Source: Paraburkholderia acidipaludis NBRC 101816
GTDB taxonomy: Bacteria; Pseudomonadota; Gammaproteobacteria; Burkholderiales; Burkholderiaceae
Direction of reading: 5' to 3'
Length of the DNA: 64,000 nucleotides
Assembly: GCF_000684975.1 (NCBI RefSeq)
Contig: NZ_BAXZ01000028.1
Span: 30,986 to 94,985 of the forward strand
The notes below the pieces were generated by a model, which was given only the letters and a program-made list of their open reading frames with translations, ran no database searches and was not told the origin of the DNA. Shown piece by piece: positions 17,318 to 25,686 of this stretch. Numbering within the stretch: the stretch's first letter is position 1; each line of letters begins with the position of its first letter. Made by a program: the position numbers and the translations under genes.

Positions 17318-18397
17318 ATGTTCTTGAAGAATGCGTGGTATGTGGCAGGCACCCCCGACGAGATCGACGCGAAGCCGCTCGGCCGCAAGATTTGCGGCGA
17401 GTCGATCGTGTTCTATCGCGGTGCGGGCGGCGAGGTGGTGGCGCTCGAGGACTTCTGTCCGCATCGCGGGGCACCGCTTTCGCTGGGTTTTGTCCGCGAT
17501 GGCGAACTCGTGTGCGGTTATCACGGACTGCAGATGGGTTGCGACGGCAAGGCGTCGAGCATGCCTGGCCAGCGGGTCGGCGGTTTTCCGGCGGTCAGGC
17601 GCTATGCGGCGTTGGAGCGATACGGGTTCCTCTGGGTCTGGCCCGGCGACGCGTCGCAGGCCGATCCGGCAAAGCTGCACCACCTGCCGTGGGCGGACGA
17701 TCCGCAATGGGCGTATGGCGGCGGGCTGTATCACATTCGCTGCGACTACCGTCTCATGATCGACAACCTGATGGACCTCACGCACGAAACGTATGTGCAC
17801 GCGAGCAGCATCGGCCAGAAGGAAATCGACGAAGCGGCGCCGAAGACCGTCAGCCGCGGCGACGAAGTCGTCACCAGCCGCTTCATGCACAACGTCAGCG
17901 CGCCGCCGTTCTGGAAGATGGCGCTGCGCGGCAACGGCCTTGCCGACGACGTGCCTGTCGACCGCTGGCAGGTCTGCCATTTCACGCCGCCTGGCCACGT
18001 CATGATCGAAGTCGGCGTCGCGCATGCGGGTCATGGCGGCTACGACGCGCCCGCCGACCGGAAAGCTGCCTCGATCGTGGTGGATTTCATCACGCCGGAG
18101 ACCGAAACGTCGATCTGGTACTTCTGGGGCATGGCGCGCAATTTCCAGCCCGACAATGCCGAATTGACCACCCAGATCCGCGAGGGGCAGGGGAAGATTT
18201 TCGGCGAAGATCTGGAGATGCTCGAGCGGCAGCAGCAAAACCTGCTGGCATGGCCCGAGCGTCAACTGCTGAAGCTCAATATCGACGCGGGCGGCGTGCT
18301 GTCCCGCAAGGTCATCGACCGTCTGCTCGCCGAAGAGCGTTCGCCGGCGCCCGGACGGCCCGTCGCGCCGATCGTGCCGGCGAAGGGGGCGGTGTGA
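17318..18397 (+). CDS. vanA: Vanillate O-demethylase, oxygenase subunit
   Basis: The 359-residue protein is a Rieske non-heme iron oxygenase. The Rieske ligands are C47-H49 (CPHRGAP) and C66-H69 (CGYHG); the mononuclear iron site is N149-x2-D152-x2-H155-x4-H160 in DNLMDLTHETYVH, which also holds D152 as the electron bridge. The length fits VanA. AAAGGAGG lies upstream of the ATG. VanA with VanB converts vanillate to protocatechuate plus formaldehyde. It is the first gene after the tandem MarR operator and overlaps vanB. Confidence 0.93.
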   Translation: MFLKNAWYVAGTPDEIDAKPLGRKICGESIVFYRGAGGEVVALEDFCPHRGAPLSLGFVRDGELVCGYHGLQMGCDGKASSMPGQRVGGFPAVRRYAALERYGFLWVWPGDASQADPAKLHHLPWADDPQWAYGGGLYHIRCDYRLMIDNLMDLTHETYVHASSIGQKEIDEAAPKTVSRGDEVVTSRFMHNVSAPPFWKMALRGNGLADDVPVDRWQVCHFTPPGHVMIEVGVAHAGHGGYDAPADRKAASIVVDFITPETETSIWYFWGMARNFQPDNAELTTQIREGQGKIFGEDLEMLERQQQNLLAWPERQLLKLNIDAGGVLSRKVIDRLLAEERSPAPGRPVAPIVPAKGAV

Positions 18398-19359
18398 GCG
18401 ACATGACGTTGACGGTCGAGGTCGTGCGCAAATGGGACGAGGCGCACGGCATCTGCGGTTTCGAATTGCGGCGTCCGGACCGCGGGCCGTTGCCCGCGTT
18501 CAGCGCCGGCGCCCACATCGACGTGCATCTGCCCGGCGGCTTCGTGCGCCAGTATTCGTTATGCGGGAGTCCTTCATGTCAGGACCGCTACGAAATCGCC
18601 GTGCTGCGCGACGTGCAAGGGCGCGGCGGGTCGATGGCGATTCACGATGATGTCCGCCAGGGCGACCTGATCCGCATCGGCACGCCGCGGAACCTGTTTC
18701 CCCTCGATGCCGAGGCACAACGGCACCTGCTGCTGGCAGGCGGTATTGGCGTTACGCCGATCCTCTCGATGGCGGAGCATCTCGCCGCCGCCGGTACGCC
18801 GTTCGAGATGCATTACTGCACGCGTTCCAGCGAACGGACTGCGTTTGTCGAGCGGCTGGCCGATCCGGCTTTTCGCGAGCGCGTGCAGTTCCATTTCGAC
18901 GACGCAGGCGCCGACCAGGCGTTCGATCTTGCCGCGGTACTCGCGGCGGCAACGGCGCAAACGCATCTCTACGTTTGCGGGCCGCGCGGATTCATGGAGG
19001 CGGTGCTGGCCGAAGCGCGCGCGCAAGGCTGGGCCGAACACCGGCTGCATTACGAGTTCTTCTCCGCCCTCGTTCAGGAAGCGGGCACGGATACGGCGTT
19101 CGAAGTGCGGATCGCGAGCAGTGGGGCATCCGTCGAGGTGCCGCCCGGCTGCACGGTCATCGCCGCGCTCGCGCGGCACGGCGTGGAGGTGCTGACGTCG
19201 TGCGAGCAGGGCGTGTGCGGAACCTGCATGACCCGCGTGCTGGAAGGGCAGCCCGATCATCGCGACAGTTATCTGACTGACGAGGAGAAGGCGGCCGGCG
19301 AGTATTTCATGCCGTGCTGCTCCCGCGCCAGGTCGCCCGTCCTGATTCTCGATCTCTAA
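18394..19359 (+). CDS. vanB: Vanillate O-demethylase, reductase subunit
   Basis: The 321-residue reductase has an N-terminal FMN-binding barrel (FSAGAHIDVHLP, RQYSLC), an NAD-binding domain (LLAGGIGVTPILSMAE, YVCGPRGFM) and a C-terminal plant-type 2Fe-2S ferredoxin domain (CEQGVCGTCMTRVLEG with a last Cys in MPCCSRA). The GTG start at 18394 overlaps the vanA stop and has AGGGGG five bases upstream; ATG at 18403 is the alternative. It passes NADH electrons to VanA. A GC-rich hairpin follows the stop at about 19383-19424 without a T-run. Confidence 0.93.
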   Translation: MSDMTLTVEVVRKWDEAHGICGFELRRPDRGPLPAFSAGAHIDVHLPGGFVRQYSLCGSPSCQDRYEIAVLRDVQGRGGSMAIHDDVRQGDLIRIGTPRNLFPLDAEAQRHLLLAGGIGVTPILSMAEHLAAAGTPFEMHYCTRSSERTAFVERLADPAFRERVQFHFDDAGADQAFDLAAVLAAATAQTHLYVCGPRGFMEAVLAEARAQGWAEHRLHYEFFSALVQEAGTDTAFEVRIASSGASVEVPPGCTVIAALARHGVEVLTSCEQGVCGTCMTRVLEGQPDHRDSYLTDEEKAAGEYFMPCCSRARSPVLILDL

Positions 19360-19476
19360 CGCTCATCCTCTCCGGCCGGCCGGGCTCCCGCGCATCTTGC
19401 GGCCTGGCCGGCCCGTCATGGCTTTCCCCCCGCCTGCTTCTTTGCCCGCATTTCATGCTGCGGTGCATCTCGAAAA

Positions 19477-19499
19477 AATAGTTATGTGATGTAACTATT
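19477..19499. promoter_or_regulatory. Inverted repeat upstream of calA
   Basis: AATAGTTA (19477-19484) and TAACTATT (19492-19499) are perfect eight-base arms separated by TGTGATG. It lies 53 bases before calA in an AT-rich patch and is the likely operator for the ferulate operon, perhaps for the MarR protein at 24983. A TATAAA-like stretch follows at 19503. Confidence 0.55.
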
Positions 19500-19551
19500 A
19501 TGGTATAAAACTATCAGACGGCATTCGACCGGAACCAAGGAGACAACGGCA

Positions 19552-20319
19552 ATGAATCTGAACGGCAAGACCCTGATCGTCACCGGCGTGGCGTCCGGCA
19601 TCGGCGCAGAGACGGCGCGCCTCGCGCGGTTTCACGGCGCTCGCGTGATCGGCGTGGATCGCCAGCCTGTGAACATGACGCTCGACGCGTTTCACCAGGC
19701 CGATCTGGGCGATCCGGCCGCGATCGACGCGCTGGTCGCGCACCTGCCGGAGCGCATCGACGCCCTGGCCAATATCGCCGGGGTGCCAGGCACGGCGCCG
19801 GTGGATCTCGTGGCGCGCGTGAACTATCTGGGTCTGCGCCATCTCAGCGAGGCGCTGCTGCCGCGCATCGTGGCGGGAGGCAGCGTGATCAACGTCGCGT
19901 CGATCCTCGGGGCGGAGTGGCCGCAGCGGCTCGAACTGCACCGCGAGCTGGCCGACACCGCCGGTTTCGAGGCCGGCGCTCGATGGCTCGGCGCGCGTCC
20001 CGTGCCGCAGGCCACCTGCTACCAGTACTTCAAGGAAGCCCTGATCGTGTGGAGCGCGCGCCGTTCGCAGGACTGGTTCGCGAAGCATTCCGTGCGCGTC
20101 AACAGCGTCGCGCCGGGCCCCGTCTTTACGCCGATTCTCGGCGACTTCGTGACGATGCTCGGCCCCGAGCGCGTGGAAGCCGATGCCGCGAAGATGAAGC
20201 GCCCCGCCTACGCAGACGAAGTGGCGGAAGCCATCGTGTTTCTGGCCTCCGGTTCCGCCCGCTGGATCAACGGCATCAATCTGCCCGTCGACGGCGGCCT
20301 GGCCGCCACGGCAATCTAA
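19552..20319 (+). CDS. calA: Coniferyl-alcohol dehydrogenase (SDR)
   Basis: This 255-residue short-chain dehydrogenase has the nucleotide-binding GVASGIGAE motif (residues 12-20), NIAG, a catalytic YQYFK (YxxxK) and PGPVFTPI. Length and the unusually long segment between the NVAS strand and the YxxxK match CalA of Pseudomonas sp. HR199, which oxidises coniferyl alcohol to coniferyl aldehyde with NAD. It is followed 35 bases later by the vanillin dehydrogenase gene, which fits a lignin-monomer role. Other SDR substrates cannot be excluded by sequence alone. Confidence 0.8.
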   Translation: MNLNGKTLIVTGVASGIGAETARLARFHGARVIGVDRQPVNMTLDAFHQADLGDPAAIDALVAHLPERIDALANIAGVPGTAPVDLVARVNYLGLRHLSEALLPRIVAGGSVINVASILGAEWPQRLELHRELADTAGFEAGARWLGARPVPQATCYQYFKEALIVWSARRSQDWFAKHSVRVNSVAPGPVFTPILGDFVTMLGPERVEADAAKMKRPAYADEVAEAIVFLASGSARWINGINLPVDGGLAATAI

Positions 20320-20354
20320 GGACACCCGATCAATACCTACTGGAGACATGCGTC

Positions 20355-21827
20355 ATGAGCAATTCGTCAGGAATTTCGCTTGCCAACGCCGACACGTGGC
20401 AGGGCAAGATCTTTAACGGCGACTGGGTTGGTACGCCCGGCGTTCTGGACGTCGTCGAACCCGCCTCCGGCCGGCCGCTGCATCAGGTCGGCAAGGTCAC
20501 GCCGGAGGACGTCGCCGTCGCCGTGAAATCGGCACGCGCGGCGCAGCGCGCGTGGGCCGCCACGTCGCCGCGCGAGCGGGCCGCCGTGTTTCATCGCGCC
20601 GCGGCGCTGTTGCAGGAACAGGCCGGCGCTGCCGCGGCGCTGATCGCGCGCGAGACCGGCGCCATTCTGGCGAAGGGCGAGCACGAGGTGCGCGAAGCGA
20701 TCGTGTTGCTGCAGCGTGCCGCGGCGATGCCGCTGGAAGCCAACGGACGGGTGCTGCCGGGCCAGCCGGGGCGCCTGAGCATCGCGCGCCAGCTGCCGCT
20801 GGGCGTGATCGGCGTGATCTCGCCGTTCAATTTCCCGCTCGTGCTCTCGCTGCGCTCGGTCGCGCCCGCGCTCGCGGTGGGCAATGCCGTGGTGATCAAG
20901 CCGGATCCGCGCACGCCTTACGCGGGCGGCTTCGTGATCGCGGAGGTGCTGGCGGCCGCGGGCCTGCCCAAAGGGCTGCTGCACGTTCTGCCGGGCGGCG
21001 CGGATGTCGGGCAGGCGCTGGTCGAAGCTCCCGGCGTGCCGATGATCGCGTTTACCGGCTCGACTGCGGCTGGCCGCAAGATCGGCGAGCTGGCGGGGCG
21101 CCATCTGAAGAAGGTGTCGCTTGAGCTCGGCGGCAAGAATTCGCTGATCGTGCTGGAGGATGCCGATCTCGACAAGGCGGCCTCGGCCATTGCATTCGGC
21201 GCCTGGTTCCATCAGGGGCAAATCTGCATGGCGACGGGCCGCGTGCTTGCCCATCGCAGCATTGCGGGCGAACTCACGCGCCGTCTTGCCGACAAGGCGC
21301 GCCACCTGCCGGTGGGCGATCCCGCCGTGGCGCAGGTCGCGCTCGGGCCCATCATCGACCAGCGGCAACTGCAGAATGTGGTCGATATCGTGAGCGCTTC
21401 GGTGACGGCAGGCGCCGTGGTCGAGGCGGGCGGAACGCACGAAGGGCTGTTCTACGCGCCGACCGTGCTGTCCAACGTGAAGCCGGGCATGCGCGCGTTC
21501 GACGAAGAAATTTTCGGGCCCGTCGCCAGCGTGATTCCGTTCGACACCGACGAGGAGGCAATCGAGCTCGCCAATCGCACCGAATACGGTCTCTCGGCAG
21601 GCGTGATCTCGGCGTCGGTCGGGCGTGCCATGGCGATAGGCGAGCGGCTGCACACGGGCCTGCTGCACATCAACGACCAGACCGTGGCCGACGAGGTCAC
21701 CAATCCCTTCGGCGGGACCGGGGCTTCGGGCAACGGCACCAGCGTCGGCGGCCCCGCCGACTGGGAGCAGTACACGCACTGGCAGTGGGTCACGGTCAAG
21801 GACGCCGTGCCGCAGTATCCGTTTTAA
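20355..21827 (+). CDS. vdh: Vanillin (benzaldehyde-type) dehydrogenase
   Basis: The 490-residue aldehyde dehydrogenase has the general base E257 (ELGGKN) and nucleophile C291 (GQICMATG), with SPFNFP and FTGSTAAG cofactor loops. It belongs to the benzaldehyde/vanillin dehydrogenase branch and, beside ech and vanAB, should oxidise vanillin to vanillate. It may also handle coniferyl aldehyde, because no separate calB is visible. The ATG at 20355 follows GGAGACATGCGTC. A strong hairpin separates it from ech. Confidence 0.88.
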   Translation: MSNSSGISLANADTWQGKIFNGDWVGTPGVLDVVEPASGRPLHQVGKVTPEDVAVAVKSARAAQRAWAATSPRERAAVFHRAAALLQEQAGAAAALIARETGAILAKGEHEVREAIVLLQRAAAMPLEANGRVLPGQPGRLSIARQLPLGVIGVISPFNFPLVLSLRSVAPALAVGNAVVIKPDPRTPYAGGFVIAEVLAAAGLPKGLLHVLPGGADVGQALVEAPGVPMIAFTGSTAAGRKIGELAGRHLKKVSLELGGKNSLIVLEDADLDKAASAIAFGAWFHQGQICMATGRVLAHRSIAGELTRRLADKARHLPVGDPAVAQVALGPIIDQRQLQNVVDIVSASVTAGAVVEAGGTHEGLFYAPTVLSNVKPGMRAFDEEIFGPVASVIPFDTDEEAIELANRTEYGLSAGVISASVGRAMAIGERLHTGLLHINDQTVADEVTNPFGGTGASGNGTSVGGPADWEQYTHWQWVTVKDAVPQYPF

Positions 21828-21832
21828 GTCGC

Positions 21833-21864
21833 GGTAGAAGCGCCCATGCGAGGGTGCTTCTACC
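21833..21864. other. Intercistronic hairpin between vdh and ech
   Basis: GGTAGAAGC and GCTTCTACC form a perfect nine-pair stem; CCC and GGG in the loop can extend it. No T-run follows, so it is more likely an mRNA-stability or processing element than a terminator. A second small palindrome, TTATCGATAA, follows at 21876-21885. Confidence 0.5.
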
Positions 21865-21895
21865 AACGCCTTCAATTATCGATAAGGTATACGAA

Positions 21896-22732
21896 ATGAG
21901 CAGTCAGGCAGAAGAACAAACCGTCGCGTTCGGCATCGAGGACGGTGTGGCATGGGTCAGGTTCAACCGCCCGGAAAAGCGTAACGCGATGAGCCCGGCG
22001 CTGAACCGGCGCATGATGGAGGTGCTCGACGAGCTGGAGTTTCATCCCGACGTGGGCGTGCTCGTGCTGACCGGCGAGGGCACGGCGTGGACGGCCGGCA
22101 TGGACCTGCAGGAGTATTTCCGCGACACCGAAGCGCACGGCCTGCAGGGCACGCGCAAGGCCCAGCGCGAGAGCTACGGCTGGTGGCGGCGTCTGCGCTG
22201 GTATCAGAAGCCCACCATCGCGATGATCAACGGCTGGTGCTTCGGCGGCGGTTATGGTCCGCTGTTTGCCTGCGATCTCGCGTTCTGCGCCGAGGAAGCG
22301 CGCTTTGGCCTTTCGGAAATCAACTGGGGCATTTTGCCGGGCGGCGGCGCGTCGAAGGTCGCCGCGGAACTCTTGTCGTTCCGCCGCGCGATGTATCACG
22401 CGATGCTGGGCGAGAACATCGACGGCCGCAAAGCCGAGGAGTGGGGACTCGTCAACGAGGCGGTGCCTGCCGGGCAACTGCGTGCGCGCGTTGTGGAAGT
22501 GGCGCAGGCGCTGCTCAAGAAGAATCCGGTTGCCCTGAAGGCCACCAAGGACGCCATTCGCCGCGTGCGCGAGATGACCTACGATAACGCCGAGGACTTT
22601 CTCGTGCGCGCCCAGGAAGCGGCCAACAGCTTCGACGACGACGGCCGCAAGGAAGGCCTGCGGCAGTTCCTCGACGACAAGATTTACAAGCCGGGGTTGG
22701 GCGCTTACGATCTGACCCGCAAGCGTGCCTGA
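21896..22732 (+). CDS. ech: Feruloyl-CoA hydratase/lyase (HCHL)
   Basis: The 278-residue crotonase-fold enzyme shows hydroxycinnamoyl-CoA hydratase-lyase features: AGMDLQEYF (M69, Y74), WCFGGGYGPLFACD for the oxyanion hole, and SEINWGILPGG with E141 aligned to the catalytic Glu of the Pseudomonas enzyme, plus MTYDNAEDF near 240. It hydrates feruloyl-CoA and cleaves it to vanillin and acetyl-CoA. AAGG lies nine bases before the ATG at 21896; an in-frame upstream start overlaps the vdh coding end and is unlikely. The synthetase gene follows immediately. Confidence 0.92.
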   Translation: MSSQAEEQTVAFGIEDGVAWVRFNRPEKRNAMSPALNRRMMEVLDELEFHPDVGVLVLTGEGTAWTAGMDLQEYFRDTEAHGLQGTRKAQRESYGWWRRLRWYQKPTIAMINGWCFGGGYGPLFACDLAFCAEEARFGLSEINWGILPGGGASKVAAELLSFRRAMYHAMLGENIDGRKAEEWGLVNEAVPAGQLRARVVEVAQALLKKNPVALKATKDAIRRVREMTYDNAEDFLVRAQEAANSFDDDGRKEGLRQFLDDKIYKPGLGAYDLTRKRA

Positions 22733-22750
22733 ATGCAGGAGCCCGCCAAT

Positions 22751-24928
22751 ATGGACTGGACCCAATCCGCAAACCCGCCCGTGGCGCGGCCAGGGGTGAG
22801 CAGCGAGGCCGTGGCGCGCCTGCTGCGGCCCGCGTCGATCGCCATCGTCGGCGCTTCGCCGACACCGGGTGCGCTCGGCGCATCGGTGCTGGCCAATCTC
22901 GAGCGCAACCAGTACGGGGGGCAAATCTACCTCGTCAATCCGAAGCGCGACGAGATTCATGGCCGCCCCTGCGTGAAGTCGATCGAGCAGTTGCCGTCGG
23001 GCGTGGACGTCGCCGTGCTGGCGATTCCGCAGCAGGCCGTGCTCGATGCCGTGCGTCAACTGGCGGCGCGCAACGTAGGGGCCGTCGTGATCTTTTCGGC
23101 CGGTTTCGCCGAGGCGGGGCCGGAGGGCATCGCGCAGCAGCGCGAGATCGCGAGGATTGCCGCTGAAACCGGCATGATCGTCGAAGGGCCGAATTGCCTC
23201 GGCTGCATCAACTATCGGGACCGCGTGCCGCTCACGTTCATCGAAACGAGCGTGAGCACGATGCAGGCCCAGCGCAGCCGCAGCCAGCCTGCAATCGGCA
23301 TCCTGTCGCAGAGCGGGGCCATGATGGCCGTGCTCAACACGACGCTGGCGAGCCGCGATCTTCCCCTCTCGTACGCGGTATCGACAGGCAACGAGGCGGC
23401 CAGCCATCTTGAGGACTACCTGGAGTTTCTGCTGGAGGATCCAGGCACGCGCGTGGTTGCCATGATTGCCGAGCAGTTCCGGCAGCCGCGCCGGCTGCTG
23501 GATGCGGCACGGCGTGCGCGCCGCGCGGGCAAGCTGCTGGTGCTGCTGCATCCCGGCAAGAGTGCCGCGGCGCGTGCTTCGGCGGCCACGCACACCGGGG
23601 CGATGGCGGGCGATTACGCGGTGATGCGCACCAAGGTCGAGCGCGCAGGCGTCGTGATGGCGCAGAGCCTGGAAGAACTGGGCGATATCGCCGAGATCGG
23701 CCTGCGCTGCGCACGCCTGCCCGCACGCGGAACGGCAATCTTGGGGGAATCCGGTGCGTTCAAGGCGCTGTGCCTCGATATCTGCGAGGAGCTCGGTCTG
23801 GAACTGCCGGCCATCGACGACGGCAATGCGCCCGCGCTACGCGCCGCCATGCCTTCGTTCGTCCCCGTGTCCAATCCGCTCGATCTGACCGCTCAGGGGC
23901 TCGTCGATCCCGAGCTGTATTACCGCACGCTCTCGGCGCTATTCGACGACGAGCGATTCTCGGCCGTCGTCGTCGGCCTGATCCAGACCGATCCGGTCAC
24001 CTGCGCGATCAAGATGCCGCCGGTATTGCGCGCGGTCCAGGAGCTACGGCCGCAAAAGCCGGTGATCTGCGCGGGGCTCGACGAAGGTGCGGAGGTGCCG
24101 CCTGGTTATCTCGAGCAAATGCGCGAACTGGGCATTCCGTATTTCCCCAGCACGGAACGCGCCCTGCGGGCCATCGCGCGGCTCAGCGATACCGCTGCGC
24201 GGGACTTCTCCGAAGCTGCATTCGAGCCGGTCGCGGCCGATGTGCCGCGCCAAAGCGGCGTCGTGCCCGAGTACCGCGCGAAGCACCTGCTTGCGCCGCT
24301 CGGCATTCCGTTCGCACGCGGCGAGCTGGCCACCGGCTTCGATTCGGCGTTGACGATCGCGCAGCGCATTGGCTATCCGGTTGCGCTCAAGGCTCAGGCG
24401 GCCGAGCTCAGTCACAAGAGCGACGTGGGCGGCGTGGTGCTCGGCGTCGATGGGCCCGAGTCGCTGCAGGCAGCGTGGACGCAGCTTGACGGCAACATCA
24501 GGCGGCACGCGCCGGCAACAAGGCTCGACGGCGTGCTGATCGAAGCCATGGGCGCGCGCGGTCTCGAGATGATCGTCGGGGCGCGCAACGATCCGCAGTG
24601 GGGGCCGGTCATCCTGGTCGGCTTCGGCGGCGTGACCGCGGAGGTCACGCGCGACGTCCGGCTGCTGCCTCACGATCTCTCGAGAGATGCGGTGGCGCGA
24701 GAGATCGGCCGCCTCAAGGGCGCGCCGCTGCTGCACGGCTATCGCGGTGCGCCTGCGCTGGATGTGCAGGCGCTCGCGGACGTGGTCGTGCGCCTCGGCG
24801 CGCTGCTGCAATCGGAGCCGGGCATTCGCGAGATCGACCTGAATCCGGTTGTCGTCTACCCGAGCGGGCAGGGTGTGCTGGCGCTCGATGCGCTGATGCT
24901 GATCGAGGCGCAGCAGAAGGCCGGCTGA
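22751..24928 (+). CDS. ferA: ADP-forming feruloyl-CoA synthetase-type ligase
   Basis: The 725-residue protein is a fused ADP-forming acyl-CoA synthetase: CoA-binding Rossmann domain (SIAIVGASPTPGALG), succinyl-CoA-ligase-like domain (GPNCLGCIN, GILSQSGAMM, ATHTGAMAGD) and ATP-grasp domain (VALKAQAAELSHKSDVGGV, VGFGGVTAEV, REIDLNPVV). It is not an AMP-forming Fcs. Sphingobium SYK-6 FerA is an ADP-forming feruloyl-CoA synthetase of this superfamily, and the position after ech supports that job. AGGAG precedes ATG 22751 by nine bases; ATG 22733, one base past the ech stop, is less likely. Confidence 0.82.
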   Translation: MDWTQSANPPVARPGVSSEAVARLLRPASIAIVGASPTPGALGASVLANLERNQYGGQIYLVNPKRDEIHGRPCVKSIEQLPSGVDVAVLAIPQQAVLDAVRQLAARNVGAVVIFSAGFAEAGPEGIAQQREIARIAAETGMIVEGPNCLGCINYRDRVPLTFIETSVSTMQAQRSRSQPAIGILSQSGAMMAVLNTTLASRDLPLSYAVSTGNEAASHLEDYLEFLLEDPGTRVVAMIAEQFRQPRRLLDAARRARRAGKLLVLLHPGKSAAARASAATHTGAMAGDYAVMRTKVERAGVVMAQSLEELGDIAEIGLRCARLPARGTAILGESGAFKALCLDICEELGLELPAIDDGNAPALRAAMPSFVPVSNPLDLTAQGLVDPELYYRTLSALFDDERFSAVVVGLIQTDPVTCAIKMPPVLRAVQELRPQKPVICAGLDEGAEVPPGYLEQMRELGIPYFPSTERALRAIARLSDTAARDFSEAAFEPVAADVPRQSGVVPEYRAKHLLAPLGIPFARGELATGFDSALTIAQRIGYPVALKAQAAELSHKSDVGGVVLGVDGPESLQAAWTQLDGNIRRHAPATRLDGVLIEAMGARGLEMIVGARNDPQWGPVILVGFGGVTAEVTRDVRLLPHDLSRDAVAREIGRLKGAPLLHGYRGAPALDVQALADVVVRLGALLQSEPGIREIDLNPVVVYPSGQGVLALDALMLIEAQQKAG

Positions 24929-24940
24929 TTGTCCTGATCC

Positions 24941-24966
24941 GGCGGGGACGCCGCGTCGTCCCCGCC
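24941..24966. terminator. Hairpin between convergent ferA and marR
   Basis: GGCGGGGACG and CGTCCCCGCC form a perfect ten-pair stem with a six-base loop just after the ferA stop and 17 bases before the convergent marR stop. No T-run is present on either side. Its symmetry suggests a bidirectional barrier or mRNA 3'-end stabiliser. Confidence 0.45.
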
Positions 24967-24982
24967 GTACCGCCCGGTTCTC

Positions 24983-25456
24983 TCAGCCGGCAAAGATTTT
25001 CGACAGAAGGCGCTTCAGCTGTTCGCGCTCGCCCGCGGAGAGCTGGTGAAGCGCGGCTTCGTCGGCTTTCTGCGCGGCCTTCAGGGCTTGCGTGTGAAGC
25101 TTCACGCCTTGCGGCGTGAGCGAGACCAACTGGATGCGCTTGTCGTCGGTGCTGCGCTGTCGTCCCAGCAAGCCGCTCGACTCCAGGCGGTCCAGCAGCG
25201 TGGCCAGGTTGGGCGGTGCGATCGCCAGCGCCTCCGCCAGTGCCTTCTGGTTGATACCCGGATTGCTTCGCAGCATGGACAGCACCGCGAAATCGGCCTG
25301 GCGCAGATCGAGCTTTTCCATCTGCGCGTCGAAGTGCGTCTGGATTACGAGGTAGGCACGCCGAACGTTGTATCCGAGAAGACCCAGCAGTTCCGACTGA
25401 TCCACCTGAGCGGAAAGTTCATCGTCGATGTTAAGAGAGGCGGGCTTGGTCGGCAT
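24983..25456 (-). CDS. MarR-family regulator of the ferulate region
   Basis: The 157-residue protein has the MarR fold: DLRQADFAVLSMLR, NQKALAEALAIAPPNLATLLDRLE in the DNA-binding helices and the wing RQRSTDDKRIQLVSLTPQG. It converges on ferA and diverges from the MFS transporter gene. MarR proteins of the FerC/HcaR/CouR type respond to hydroxycinnamoyl-CoA thioesters, so this is the natural regulator for ferA/ech/vdh/calA and the transporter; the effector is inferred from context. Confidence 0.9.
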   Translation of the reverse strand: MPTKPASLNIDDELSAQVDQSELLGLLGYNVRRAYLVIQTHFDAQMEKLDLRQADFAVLSMLRSNPGINQKALAEALAIAPPNLATLLDRLESSGLLGRQRSTDDKRIQLVSLTPQGVKLHTQALKAAQKADEAALHQLSAGEREQLKRLLSKIFAG

Positions 25457-25686
25457 GTTCGTGGAGCGAGGCGGTAAGGCGGTTGCAGGAAATCATAGCA
25501 CGTGACGATTGATAGCCGTCCTCAGAACGGCAAGGGGCCGGGGTTGTGCCGGCGCTGTCGGACATTCAGCGTTTTCCCCTAATTCTGGATTCTTGCGTTT
25601 TCGCGTAAACAACTTATTATCTATAACAAATATACACGATAATTAAAATTCCGAGACTCATTACCATCAGCGCCAGGAGACAACTC

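Noticed and set aside
19383..19424. Terminator after vanB
   Set aside because: GGCCGGCC-containing arms can pair, but no T-run follows and the stem has mismatches; left as a comment in vanB.
22733..22750. Longer start for the ADP-forming ligase at 22733
   Set aside because: It starts one base past the ech stop with no spaced ribosome site, while AGGAG lies nine bases before ATG 22751.
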